A stretch of DNA of 23,511 bases from Chrysochromulina tobinii (lineage: Eukaryota; Haptophyta; Prymnesiales; Chrysochromulinaceae), in assembly GCA_001275005.1 (NCBI GenBank), contig JWZX01002759.1, forward strand, positions 1 to 23,511, written 5' to 3'. Below the pieces are notes generated by a model. It was not told where the DNA came from. It was given only the letters and a program-made list of their open reading frames with translations, and made no database searches. The position numbers and the translations under genes were made by a program. Below are positions 8,995 to 17,431 of this stretch, in pieces. Within the stretch, counting starts at the first letter, position 1. Every line of letters starts with the position of its first letter.

Positions 8995-9822
8995 ATGGAC
9001 TCGGCGCTTTCCGACTCGTACCTGCGCTTTCTGGCAGATGATGAGTGGGACCTCGTCATCGGCCACCTGCGCTCCTTCCGAGCGGCACCTTCGTTCCGAG
9101 GATGCTGGCCAGGGTGGGTATTCAAGACGGGCAAACTCGGTCTTGGCTATTACATCGACAAACAGCCTGTCGAGCTGGCGTTGATGAAGCTCGCCGCAAC
9201 AAGCCACGCCACACGCCGTCGTGTGCTGCCCAATCTGAACACGCTCGCCACGCAGAAGCTGCTGGAGGCCGTCGAGACCGCCCCACCCGTGAGCTGTAAG
9301 ATTGGACGCCATCTCCTTGAGACGGCGTTGAGAGACCTTCGCAAAGAGCGAGGCGGCCTCAGCTGCAACTCAGCTTGCCTTTCCTTGCTAGCAGATGAAG
9401 CCTTCGTGACTGAAGCGCTCACTCAAGGGCTGCAGAAGGTTGGTTTCGACATGATGGCCTATGCACGCTCGAGCCTCATCCCGGCCATGCGCTTTGCCCG
9501 AGCGGCCGGGGTCTCGTCCGCGCACGTCTCGCTGCTCAGGAATCCATATGAGTCGAGTCACTACCTTACCGATGAACTTCTTGATTCTACTCAGACTTCG
9601 TGGTCGCTACCGTCGGATAAGTTGTCACTCGCGTGTTTCACCCTTTCGTGGTCGAGGCGGAGCAGGCTTGATGTGGCAGCGGTCGAGCTTGTGCAGCTCA
9701 TCGCCTCCTCGAGCGACGAGGTTGAGCCGGTAGCGATTCGTATTTTGAGGACGTTGCTGCTGGAATCTGTGCTCGGGCATGCATACTCAATTGGGTATGG
9801 GTATGGGGGTGGGCGTGCATGA
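8995..9822 (+). CDS. Unknown protein with GLGYYID motif
   Basis: The 275-residue product is not a family I can name. Residues 39-55 (PGWVFKTGKLGLGYYID) have the look of a small conserved motif; the rest is mostly helical, Leu- and Ala-rich, with charged surfaces and few cysteines, so a soluble intracellular protein is likely. I chose the ATG at 8995 (CGACGATGG context). The frame stays open upstream to an ATG at 8749, but that extension overlaps the divergent - strand gene and looks like antisense sequence. The last ~12 residues are Gly/Tyr-rich and fall in a GGGTATG-type repeat, so the C-terminus may be recently extended. Confidence 0.55.
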   Translation: MDSALSDSYLRFLADDEWDLVIGHLRSFRAAPSFRGCWPGWVFKTGKLGLGYYIDKQPVELALMKLAATSHATRRRVLPNLNTLATQKLLEAVETAPPVSCKIGRHLLETALRDLRKERGGLSCNSACLSLLADEAFVTEALTQGLQKVGFDMMAYARSSLIPAMRFARAAGVSSAHVSLLRNPYESSHYLTDELLDSTQTSWSLPSDKLSLACFTLSWSRRSRLDVAAVELVQLIASSSDEVEPVAIRILRTLLLESVLGHAYSIGYGYGGGRA

Positions 9823-10214
9823 GCGTAGTTGCGTTGGAGGTGGCGCAGGGCATTGGCGTTTGCACCCCTATTGCACCTATGCCTGGCTCATGCGTAGTTG
9901 AGTTTGCATGCCCGATTTGAATTTACGTTACCAAGCGTAGTTGAGTTTGACGTATTACAAAGTGACCGACTAAGTGAGGTGTTGTAATACGTTGATATAC
10001 GGAATCGTTCCCGATCCCGTGCGAGCGTGCTTGCAAAGATCTTGCTAAATCTAATAATCGACGCGCCATGGCGAGCGTCTGCGGTCTTCTAAACATTCTG
10101 TCCCTTAACGAAACCACGCACGAGAACTGATCTAGTGTCGTCCGGCGTGCGTCAGTTTCACGCGCTCTGACACCCCGCAAAGACCAAGGTGATAAGGTGT
10201 GCGTGCGTCTGCGG
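9823..10214. other. Spacer between convergent genes with repeats
   Basis: About 390 bp without a gene. GCGTAGTTG followed by [C/A]GTT occurs three times (near 9833, 9892 and 9934), and an inverted repeat lies at 9947-9995. It should contain the 3' ends of both flanking transcripts. I see no clear AATAAA signal. Confidence 0.5.
9947..9995. repeat. Inverted repeat (stem-loop) between convergent genes
   Basis: CGTATTACAA (9951-9960) and TTGTAATACG (9982-9991) are exact reverse complements separated by 21 nt. A further A:T pair and then wobble pairs extend the stem to about 14. This AT-rich block differs from its GC-rich surroundings. It could be a 3'-end structure or the remnant of a small inverted-repeat element. 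Confidence 0.6.
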
Positions 10215-13200
10215 TCACGAGCAGCCGCCAAATGCCGCGACGCCAGACTCGGTGCCCTGCGGACTCGAGCTGCGGGCAGCGAATCGTAGGTTGCGCAGGA
10301 TCAAGGTCTCGTCTCGCAGCCTCTTGAGTGGCTCCTCTCCAAAGCAGGCTGGACTGTTGCCAGCTCCGTCCTTGAGAGAGTAGAGGGCCACGAGCGCATC
10401 GCACCCGCCGCCGAGCTCCGACTCAGCCGAGCAAGCCATGCTTGACGCTGCAGCCGCTGCCGCCGCTGCTTCGGGCGTAGTCGGTGAGAGCGGGCGGCCT
10501 CGGCTTCGCTCCTCGTCCGATTCGAGCACGTGGCACTCCTCCTCCGCAGTCGCCAGCGCACCCAGCCGAAGCGCGCGCAGGGCGGTGAAGCGCTGGCGGC
10601 GCTGCTCACTCTGCTCCGCCACCGTCCCATCCGACGGGTAGCCTGTCCCATCCGACGGGTAGCCTGTGCCATCCGACGGGTAGCCTGTGCCCGGGCCACC
10701 GACCAAAAAAAGGTCGACTTGTCGAGGACACGCAGGTGGAAGGTGGAAGGGAGGCGGAGCAGACCGGCCTGAGCGCTTCGACGTAGTACTACCCGCGCTG
10801 GCCAGCGCTTCGAACCCCCAGGCCCTCTGCTGCCACTGGTAGAGCTTCTTGCCCAGTACAGCCTCCCGCCGGTGGCCCTCTGTTGCCTCGCGTTCAAAAG
10901 GGTGCCCATTCGAGCATGCCGTACACTCGATGGCGGTGGCGGTGGCGGCGGCGCAGCCAGCAACGGCAGCTGGAGAGAAGCGGCGGCGGCAGACCACGCC
11001 ACCGAAGAGAGTGCTAAGCACATACCACTCGAGGGCGCGCAGACGGTTGGCCACCCGCGCGCCGGCCTGAGGTGGGAGAGCGTTCAACTCGAGAGCGCGA
11101 AGCGCTTCGATCTCCGCGTAGATCTCGTCGGGCCCGAGCACGGACGTGACGGCGACCGAGTCGTTGTTTGTGGTTCGGTTGGGTGGGAGCGAGCTCGGTG
11201 AGGCCGCCTGCAAGGGGGATGCGCCCGCCCCGGCGCTCGCGCCCGGTACGAGCGCCTCCAGCACGAGCACCTCGTGCTCCGGCTGGACCGCCGCATCGGA
11301 TGCACTCATTGCATCGGATGCACGCATCGCATCCGATGCACGCATCGCATCGGCAAGCCCGGGTATGTGCATGCGGCGCGGTGCCCACATCTGTTCGCCA
11401 TCGAATCGAACGAGCCGCCATCTACTCGAATGGAGCTGACGGAAGGCGTCGGCTGCAGGGTCGAGGGAGTCGACAAGGGGGAGCCGTAGTCCCTCCTCGA
11501 CCGGATGTGACACCTCGATGTGCACCAAGCCTGCCTCGGCGAAGGCGGACGCCATCAGACAGTACTCATTGTACTCCTTCCACAGCTTGCGAATGACCGG
11601 AGTCGAGCGCCCGTCGCAGCGCGGGTAGCAAGGCAGGCGACCGGGTCGCATCCGGCTGAGCATGCCCCACTGCGAGCGGTGGAGCAACCAAGTCACGTCG
11701 TTGCCGCTGAGGATGGCAGCGTGGCCAGCGCGCCGTTCGAAGAGTGCCGCCAGCGCTGGTAGGTCCACCGGTGAAAGGACGTACCTAAGTAGGGAGGCAC
11801 TCATCCGTCATCAGATGCACTCAACTCATCGTGTCTCGTCAATGTCCAGCTCCACTGGGAGAGGACGTACGCGTCTGGCCGGTGCTTGATTGCAATCAAC
11901 TCCTCAGATGCAATCAACTCATCAAGACGTACGCGTCTGGCCGGTGCTTGAAGAGATACTCGTACATGGGCGCTCCGCCACTTGTCTTCGCCTCGTGCTC
12001 CTGTATGAGCTCGACGCAATCTGCCCATTTGGAGAACTGGGCAGTGGGACGCGACTTGCAGCTCCAGCCAGAGGGCTGTGGAAGCAGCCGGACGGCCGTT
12101 GGGCGCATCGCCGTGAGCGCACGCGCGAGGAGCTTCGGGTGGGGCGGCGGCGTGGGCCGTCCGAGCCCATAGCTCTGCTTGGGAGGGTCCGCAGCTGTGC
12201 CCAGTACCAGGAAGAGGTCGAGCCTCTCGTCGTCCGAGGCCGAAGGTGGGTGGAGCAGTTGGGTGAGAGAGCCCCAGATGCGAGGGTGGATGAAGGTGCG
12301 CACGTCGCCGGCGAGGCAGACTGCCACGCGTGGAAGCGCAGGTTCGGTACTGTCGGTGGTGGCGGCAGCGTCGCTGGTGGTGCTGGCGGTGCTGGTGGCG
12401 CTAGTGGGGTCGGAGGCGGCTGTGGCGGCTGTGGCGGCTGTGGCGGCTGTGGCGGCTGTGGCGGCTGTGGCGGCGGCGGCGGCCGTGTCGGTGGCCCTGG
12501 CCCGACCGTTATGAGCGCCGTTATGAGCGCCGTCGTCCACCTGCTGGGGCGCTGCACGCACTGGACGACCGTTGAGGGCCTCGGCTGCCACATGCGCCCA
12601 CGGAAACGCGTCGGCACTCGTGCTACGGAAAGCGTCCGTCTCCAAGAGCCGAATGAGATCGGCAGTGACGGCCTGTAGCAAGGCAGACTCGGAACTGGGC
12701 AGCTTTCGCAGCCGGAGAGCGTCGATGGCCGCCGCGCGATCCAAAGTGGGATCGGCGATGGTCCCACTTTGGCCGTCCTCGAGCTGGGAGTCCCAAATCT
12801 GGGAAAGGGAGCTGAGCGCATGCGGTGACGCTGGGACGCTGAATGGGAACCATTGCTCAGCTGGTGTGAGGCAGTTGCGTTCGCAGGTTGGCCCCACCAC
12901 GGCGCCAACGCAGGTTCCAGGCGGCGGCGGCTCCGAGGCATTGCCCGCTTCCGCTGCTCGGAGAAGGGCACGCGGGAGGCTGACGAGCAAGCAGCACTGC
13001 CAGCGCTCCGAGGACGCACTGTGAGTGCTCGCATTGGTGCTGCGAGCCGTCTGCCATCCTTTGAAACCACTGCAGCCGAGCGTCCTCCGACAACGTTCAC
13101 AGCACGCGTTCAGCGACGGCACGGACGCACACGGCATGCGGAGTGCCGGCGTCATGGGCCAGCTGCCGTGCCGGCGCATGTAGCTGTCCAAACCGTAATC

Positions 13201-15051
13201 ATTTCGAACAACTTGGTCCGTGGACGATTGCTCGCCAGCTGCGACGCCTGCGTTCAGTGCATGCGCTGTCGCCCTCCTGGCGCGGATCTCGGCGCGGATC
13301 TCGGCCGTTTGGCGAGTCGATCTGCCGCATAGCACGTTGCATTGGCCAACTGTCTGCCAACGGGCTGTCTGACCCAGGGATCGAGGCCGTCTGCTATGGG
13401 AAGCGAAGCCAATGCCCTGCGCATGGGGCGCAGCTCTTGCCGCTGCCTCTGCCAGAGCTGCTACCCCTTTGCGCCTCCGCCCTCTGCCTCCGCCCACTCC
13501 GACTCGAAGGTGCTGAAAGTAATTTCCGTCCACGTTCACGAAGCTCGCTAGGGCAAGACCTGGCAGCTTGAGTTCGTTGATCTCGTTCTGAGTGAACTCC
13601 AATAGGAGAGCTCGCCTGAAGTTCGCATGGGTGCGAAGAGCTTTCTTGAGCTCCTCGCTGAGGAGCTCGACGCCCGTCGTCGGCTTGATGCGGCCCACCC
13701 TCTGCCACACGACGGTGCGGGCTCTGACGCCCTCTGGCGACGCGACGCAAAACGGCTCGTACAGAGGAGTCCAGCGACGCCGGATCTCCCCGAGGGCCGC
13801 GGCCCTGATCGTGGCGCGCGCATCGCCCAGCGCGGTCATCAAGCGCTCCAGCGACATGCCCGACACTTGAGGCCAGAGCGATCGTGCCCCCGGAGGACCA
13901 GCAGCGTGCCCCCTCATCTTGGTTCGCGCTGGCTCAGTGACGGGCCTCCTCGGCCGACCCGACGCGTTCACACCTGACGCGTTCACAAGCCAATGGTCGC
14001 CACCGGAGTGGATGCACGCCGGACAGGCAGCGTGCAGCACACTCAGCGCTTGTGGATGCCACTCTTGCGCCAGCCGCCACGGCGTGTCCCCATACGGCCC
14101 CGGGATCGTGAGGGTCGACGGGGAGGTGCGGACGAGAGCTGTGACGCTCGCCACAGGTGCGCGGTGGAGGAGGGCATGGTGGAGCGGCAGGTAGCCGTGG
14201 GCGTCGAAGGCCCACGCGCCGCCTGGATGCGCCTTGAGCAGCGCGCGTACCACGGCCTCCGAACGGCCCGTCTGGCAAGCGAGGTGAAGTGGTAAGTGGC
14301 CGCTCAGGTCGTCAGCAGCGACGGCGGCGGCGGCATTGGCCCGCAGTAGCGCCATCGCGAGCGCATCGGAGGCTCCGTGGGCAATGGCATAGTGAAGGGG
14401 GCGCCGACCCGCGTTCATGTACACGTCGACCTCCGCTGCCCCACCGTCTTGGGCGCGGAGCACCCATGAGAGGAGAGGAGTCCGTCGGCTCGCCGGCGCA
14501 GCGCGCTGGAGTAGCAGGAGCAACGGTCCCCTTCCGTGCTTGTCTCGCTCGGAGACGGCGGCGGGATAGTCGCGCAGGATGGCCGCGAGCGTACGCTCAG
14601 AGCTGCGGTATCGATAGATCGCCTGGTGCAGTAGCGGCAGCTCGTCATGGCGGCGTTTGGCCAGCTTCGGATTCGCCTTGAGCAGCTCGCGCACAGCTGC
14701 TCCATCGCCTGCCCTCAACGCGCGGCGCAGCCGAGCCATCGGGAGCTCGAATGTGCTACTGTCAGTCACGTTGATGAGCTCACCGTTCGCCGAGACGTTG
14801 CGCGTTCGCAGCGTTGTGAACGACTTGCCCTCATATTTGAGTTGGAGCGGCAGCTCGCACTCGTAAAACCAGGAGCAATCCTTGGCCTTCGCAGAGAACG
14901 AGATGAAGTTGCACCGCGCACAGCTCAAGCATTTACGCATGCAGTTGGCCTGCATAGAAGAAGCTGCGACCTCCCATGCGCCGCTCACACCGCGCTCGCA
15001 GTCGCCGCCGAGCGTCGTGACACCGCAATAGCCGACGCCGACGACGTCCAT
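10215..15051 (-). CDS. Cys module + ankyrin + PAN-like + glycosyltransferase-like protein, two exons
   Basis: Exon 1 is 15051-11933 and exon 2 is 11784-10215; joined they give about 1562 residues in frame. From Met at 15051, the order is: an eight-cysteine module with C-x3-C-x2-C-x2-C and DCSWF (about 7-65); ankyrin repeats with RRPLHYAIAHG, HLPLHLACQTGR and YLPLHHALLH (about 103-345); a short algal motif FTQNEINEL...FVNVDGNYF (about 486-512); a PAN/Apple-like stretch with CCERC and CSGF (about 640-690); an Ala-Thr tract (about 855-880); then a glycosyltransferase-like domain. This begins RVAVCLAGDVRTFIHP (about 908) and continues over the intron through KHRPDAY, SGNDVTWLLHRSQWGM and YNEYCLMASAF. 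The frame is open upstream to 15432, which would overlap the divergent gene at 15191, so I prefer 15051. No signal anchor is visible, so the true 5' end may differ. Confidence 0.65.
10618..10690. repeat. 21-bp in-frame tandem repeat (GYPSDGT x3)
   Basis: Three near-identical 21-bp units read GYPSDGT on the - strand within exon 2 of the ankyrin/glycosyltransferase gene. The unit is a multiple of three, so copy number can change without breaking the frame. Confidence 0.75.
11297..11352. repeat. In-frame repeat encoding SDAMRA/SDAMSA
   Basis: Tandem GATGCA/GCATCG-type units in exon 2 give about three DAMRAS/DAMSAS repeats. A closely similar block (GATGCACTCAACTCATCG) lies in the intron near 11814, suggesting that one minisatellite family has spread through this part of the gene. 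Confidence 0.65.
11785..11932 (-). other. 148-nt GT-AG intron with duplicated donor region
   Basis: On the - strand the donor is GTACGT at 11932 and the acceptor CTACTTAG ends at 11785. Splicing joins GC to GTACGTCC, restoring codons for RPDAYVLSPVDLPAL in one frame. Both junctions carry the same 7 bases (GTACGTC). The last 20 or so exon bases plus the donor are repeated 62 bp downstream inside the intron (identical blocks 11926-11951 and 11864-11889). Only the first donor works, because TGA follows soon after it in frame if it is not used. Confidence 0.7.
12404..12485. repeat. 9-bp repeat encoding Ala-Thr-Ala tract
   Basis: GGCTGTGGC units repeat about six times and encode a TAATAA... linker on the - strand between the PAN-like region and the glycosyltransferase-like domain. 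It reads as a low-complexity, probably O-glycosylated spacer. Confidence 0.7.
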
Positions 15052-15190
15052 CGTATACCGGTGCGCGTTTTTTGACGAGCGGAACTGTGAAGAACATGTC
15101 AATTCATTCTCGTTGAGCTTGGCGTCACCTGACTTGTCCCCTTCTTTGCATGCATTCCCTTCGTTGCTTTTGCTTCTAGCTACGTCCACA
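15052..15190. promoter_or_regulatory. Putative bidirectional promoter (139 bp)
   Basis: The chosen starts of the - strand ankyrin/glycosyltransferase gene (15051) and the + strand AP2 gene (15191) are only 139 bp apart. The + side just before the ATG is pyrimidine-rich and ends CCACAATG, a good eukaryotic start context. No TATA box is visible. If the - gene begins further upstream, the two genes instead overlap. Confidence 0.4.
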
Positions 15191-16765
15191 ATGCTTGCGT
15201 CGAGACCTGTGACCGGCGACCGCGTGTCGGTCGACTGGGGCGCGCGCGGTGGCTGGCGATCGGGCCGCGTGACTGCCGCCACGAGCGAGCTCGACGGCGT
15301 GCGTCTGCACGTCGAGTATGAAGAGCCGCTGCCGCGCGGCGGATGGAGCTGCCGACACGAGCAGAGCAAGACTGTGATGCGGCTGCTTGCGGAGGAGGTG
15401 GAGTCGTGCGAGTTGCGCGAGCTGCACCTCATCTGCGTACTGTCTCATCAGCGGCTTACTCAGCCTGCCAAGGGCATCGGCTGCAAGCACCTCCCGCTGT
15501 GCAACTATGAGGAGCTCCTTGAGATGTCGGGCCGTGAGTGCCCCGTGTTTGGCTGCGGCGAGACTTTGCGGCGCAGGAGCATTGCTATCGATGCGGAGCT
15601 TCGTGCTCAGCTGCTCGAGGTGCCCGCGAGCATCAGCTCGGTTCGAATCGGCCCGGACAACAAGGTTCACATGCAGTCATCAGGCAGTCGAGGAGCACGT
15701 CGTCAGACAGACCCAGTAGTTCACGACGTGGATGCTGACGAGCTGGTCGTCGTCGTCGGCACCGCCGCGGAGGCCGAGGAGGCTCTGAGCGAGTGGAAGC
15801 TTGCAGGGCTGTGCGGAACGCCCGGCTGCTATAAGCACGACTTTCACGATGGAGTGTGCACGCCTGACGAGGTGAGCGGCTCTCGCAAGCGCAGGGTGAG
15901 GAGCAGCAGCCAAAGGTCATCAGGGCAGAGCAGCAGCGCCCCCCGCCAGTGCATTGCCCCAGCCGCCGCAATCGTGCAGATCGATGAGGTGGCGGCACAG
16001 GCGGTGGAGGCAAGGGGCGTAGGGCCGCAGCCACTCACGGCGGCGGCGGCCGCGGCGGCTGAGGGGCTCGAGCTGGTGCCGTCGTCGAGCTACAAGACGG
16101 GCTTCAAGGGTGTGATCAAGCAACATGGCAAGTACAGGGGGGAGGTGCGGGAGAATGGCAAGAAGCACTATCTCGGCACCTTTGCGACGCCGGAAGAGGC
16201 GGCCTTGTGCTACGCGAGGCATGTTGGGGCAGAGCGAGCGGCGGCAGAGGCGGCGGACGCGAGGGTCGCAGTGCCGCAGCCGCTCACGGCGGACGAAGCC
16301 AGGGTGGCCGCGTCGGCTGAGGGGCTTGAGCTTGTGCCGTCGTCGAGCAATGAGACGGGCTTCAAGGGCGTGACCAATAATCATGGCAAGTACCAGGTGG
16401 AGGTCTGGGAGAATGGCAGGACGCGCTACCTCGGCATCTTCGCGACGCCGGAGGAGGCGGCCTTGTGCTACGTGAGGCATGTTGGGGCGGAGGGAGCGGC
16501 GGCGGCGGAGGCGAGGGTCGCAGTGAGCGACGATGCGCAGGAGGAGATGGTGGAGGAGGCGCAGGCAGTGGAGGAGGTGATGGCCGCTGTGCTGCAGCCG
16601 CTCACGGCAGACGAGGCCAGGGCAACGAGAGCGGAGAGAGTGAGAGCGTGTATCGTCGCAACACGCAGACGAGAGAGCAGAGACACCGGGGCGCAGGGGG
16701 GTGCGCGCGTGCAGGCGGCCGGGACGTCCACCGGTCCTCACATTGCTCACGAGTCAGGCGATTAG
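15191..16765 (+). CDS. Nuclear protein: SP-RING-like zinc finger plus two AP2 domains
   Basis: Starting at the ATG at 15191 (CCACAATG), the product is 524 residues. Residues 7-57 (GDRVSVDWG...GWRSGRV...VEYEE) look like a Tudor/PWWP-type chromatin-reader barrel. Residues 80-125 resemble a SP-RING/MIZ finger of SUMO E3 ligases: LICVLSHQRLTQPAKG, C98-K-H100, then CPVFGC (117-122). The last pair is spaced C-P-x3-C rather than the usual C-P-x-C. A short Cys/His motif, CGTPGCYKHDFHDGVC (208-223), and a basic patch SRKRRVR (231-237) follow. Two AP2 domains (about 303-348 and 389-433) each carry TGFKGV, GKY, an ENG turn and YLG.FATPEEAALCY, and share PQPLTADEA linkers, which points to internal duplication. 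The likely role is DNA binding with a chromatin or SUMO link; this is inference from domains. Confidence 0.75.
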   Translation: MLASRPVTGDRVSVDWGARGGWRSGRVTAATSELDGVRLHVEYEEPLPRGGWSCRHEQSKTVMRLLAEEVESCELRELHLICVLSHQRLTQPAKGIGCKHLPLCNYEELLEMSGRECPVFGCGETLRRRSIAIDAELRAQLLEVPASISSVRIGPDNKVHMQSSGSRGARRQTDPVVHDVDADELVVVVGTAAEAEEALSEWKLAGLCGTPGCYKHDFHDGVCTPDEVSGSRKRRVRSSSQRSSGQSSSAPRQCIAPAAAIVQIDEVAAQAVEARGVGPQPLTAAAAAAAEGLELVPSSSYKTGFKGVIKQHGKYRGEVRENGKKHYLGTFATPEEAALCYARHVGAERAAAEAADARVAVPQPLTADEARVAASAEGLELVPSSSNETGFKGVTNNHGKYQVEVWENGRTRYLGIFATPEEAALCYVRHVGAEGAAAAEARVAVSDDAQEEMVEEAQAVEEVMAAVLQPLTADEARATRAERVRACIVATRRRESRDTGAQGGARVQAAGTSTGPHIAHESGD

Positions 16766-17431
16766 TCGGTCGGTCTCGGGTCTCGCCCACGCCGCGCGCC
16801 GGGAGTCGCAGTCTATCGCAGTCCGGACGCGAGACTGCACACACACTATTGTCAGAGTGAGTGTCACCGTGCCGGGTGGGGATGCTCGAGTCACGCGTCG
16901 GTCGGGTCAGCGGTCACGACCGGACTCGACTGCGGTGTGCGGACAGGCGAGTTGAGAGTCGACCCAAGTCGGTCTGTGACTGTCGGTGCCGTGTGGACCG
17001 ACGGCAGCGGGAGCGGCGCCGCGGGGCGCGGGGCGCGCGCCGCCGGCCCGGACGGCAGGCGTGGAAAAGCAAATAAAGGCATAAAGTCCTAAGTCGAACC
17101 CCAAAGCCGCGTAAATAAGCGCACGGAATGGCGCAGTGCATGTATGCGATAGATTAAACATCCCGGGACGCGCGTCAAATTCGATTCTGAGCGCGATAGG
17201 TGCGGTGTATCTGTTCACATGCACTGTCATGCACTTTCGCTTCGGACGAGCACAGGACCGCCAGGACGTGGTGACCGCCGGATCAGGGTTCAGTGTACGT
17301 GAAATCCTGTGTATCGGAACTCCTGTTCATACGATACACACAGCTCACAGCGCCGGATGAGGGCGACACCGGATCAGTAAACAAATCATACAGGAGTTCC
17401 GCGAGATATTTTACCACGTATCGACCCGGCC
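16766..17431. other. Spacer between convergent genes
   Basis: About 670 bp without a convincing gene. AATAAA occurs at 17072-17077, too far (over 300 nt) beyond the AP2 stop to assign with confidence. A cluster of inverted repeats occupies 17308-17401, and CCGGATCAG-like words recur near 17278 and 17370. Confidence 0.5.
17308..17401. repeat. Two interleaved inverted repeats
   Basis: TGTGTATCG (17308-17316) pairs with CGATACACA (17332-17340), and CGGAACTCCTGT (17315-17326) pairs with ACAGGAGTTCCG (17390-17401). The two stems share bases around 17315-17316, so they could form alternatives. The outer repeat lies about 30 bp beyond the stop of the IQ-motif gene. Confidence 0.6.

Noticed and set aside
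11922-13100. Second long - strand frame overlapping the ankyrin/glycosyltransferase gene
   Set aside because: Its Arg/Pro/Ser-rich product is the typical shifted reading of a GC-rich gene.
15052-15432. N-terminal extension of the ankyrin/glycosyltransferase gene
   Set aside because: The extra 127 residues are low-complexity Ser/Arg and overlap the well-supported start of the AP2 gene on the other strand.
17072-17077. AATAAA as poly(A) signal of the AP2 gene
   Set aside because: It is over 300 nt past the stop, and many algae do not use this hexamer.
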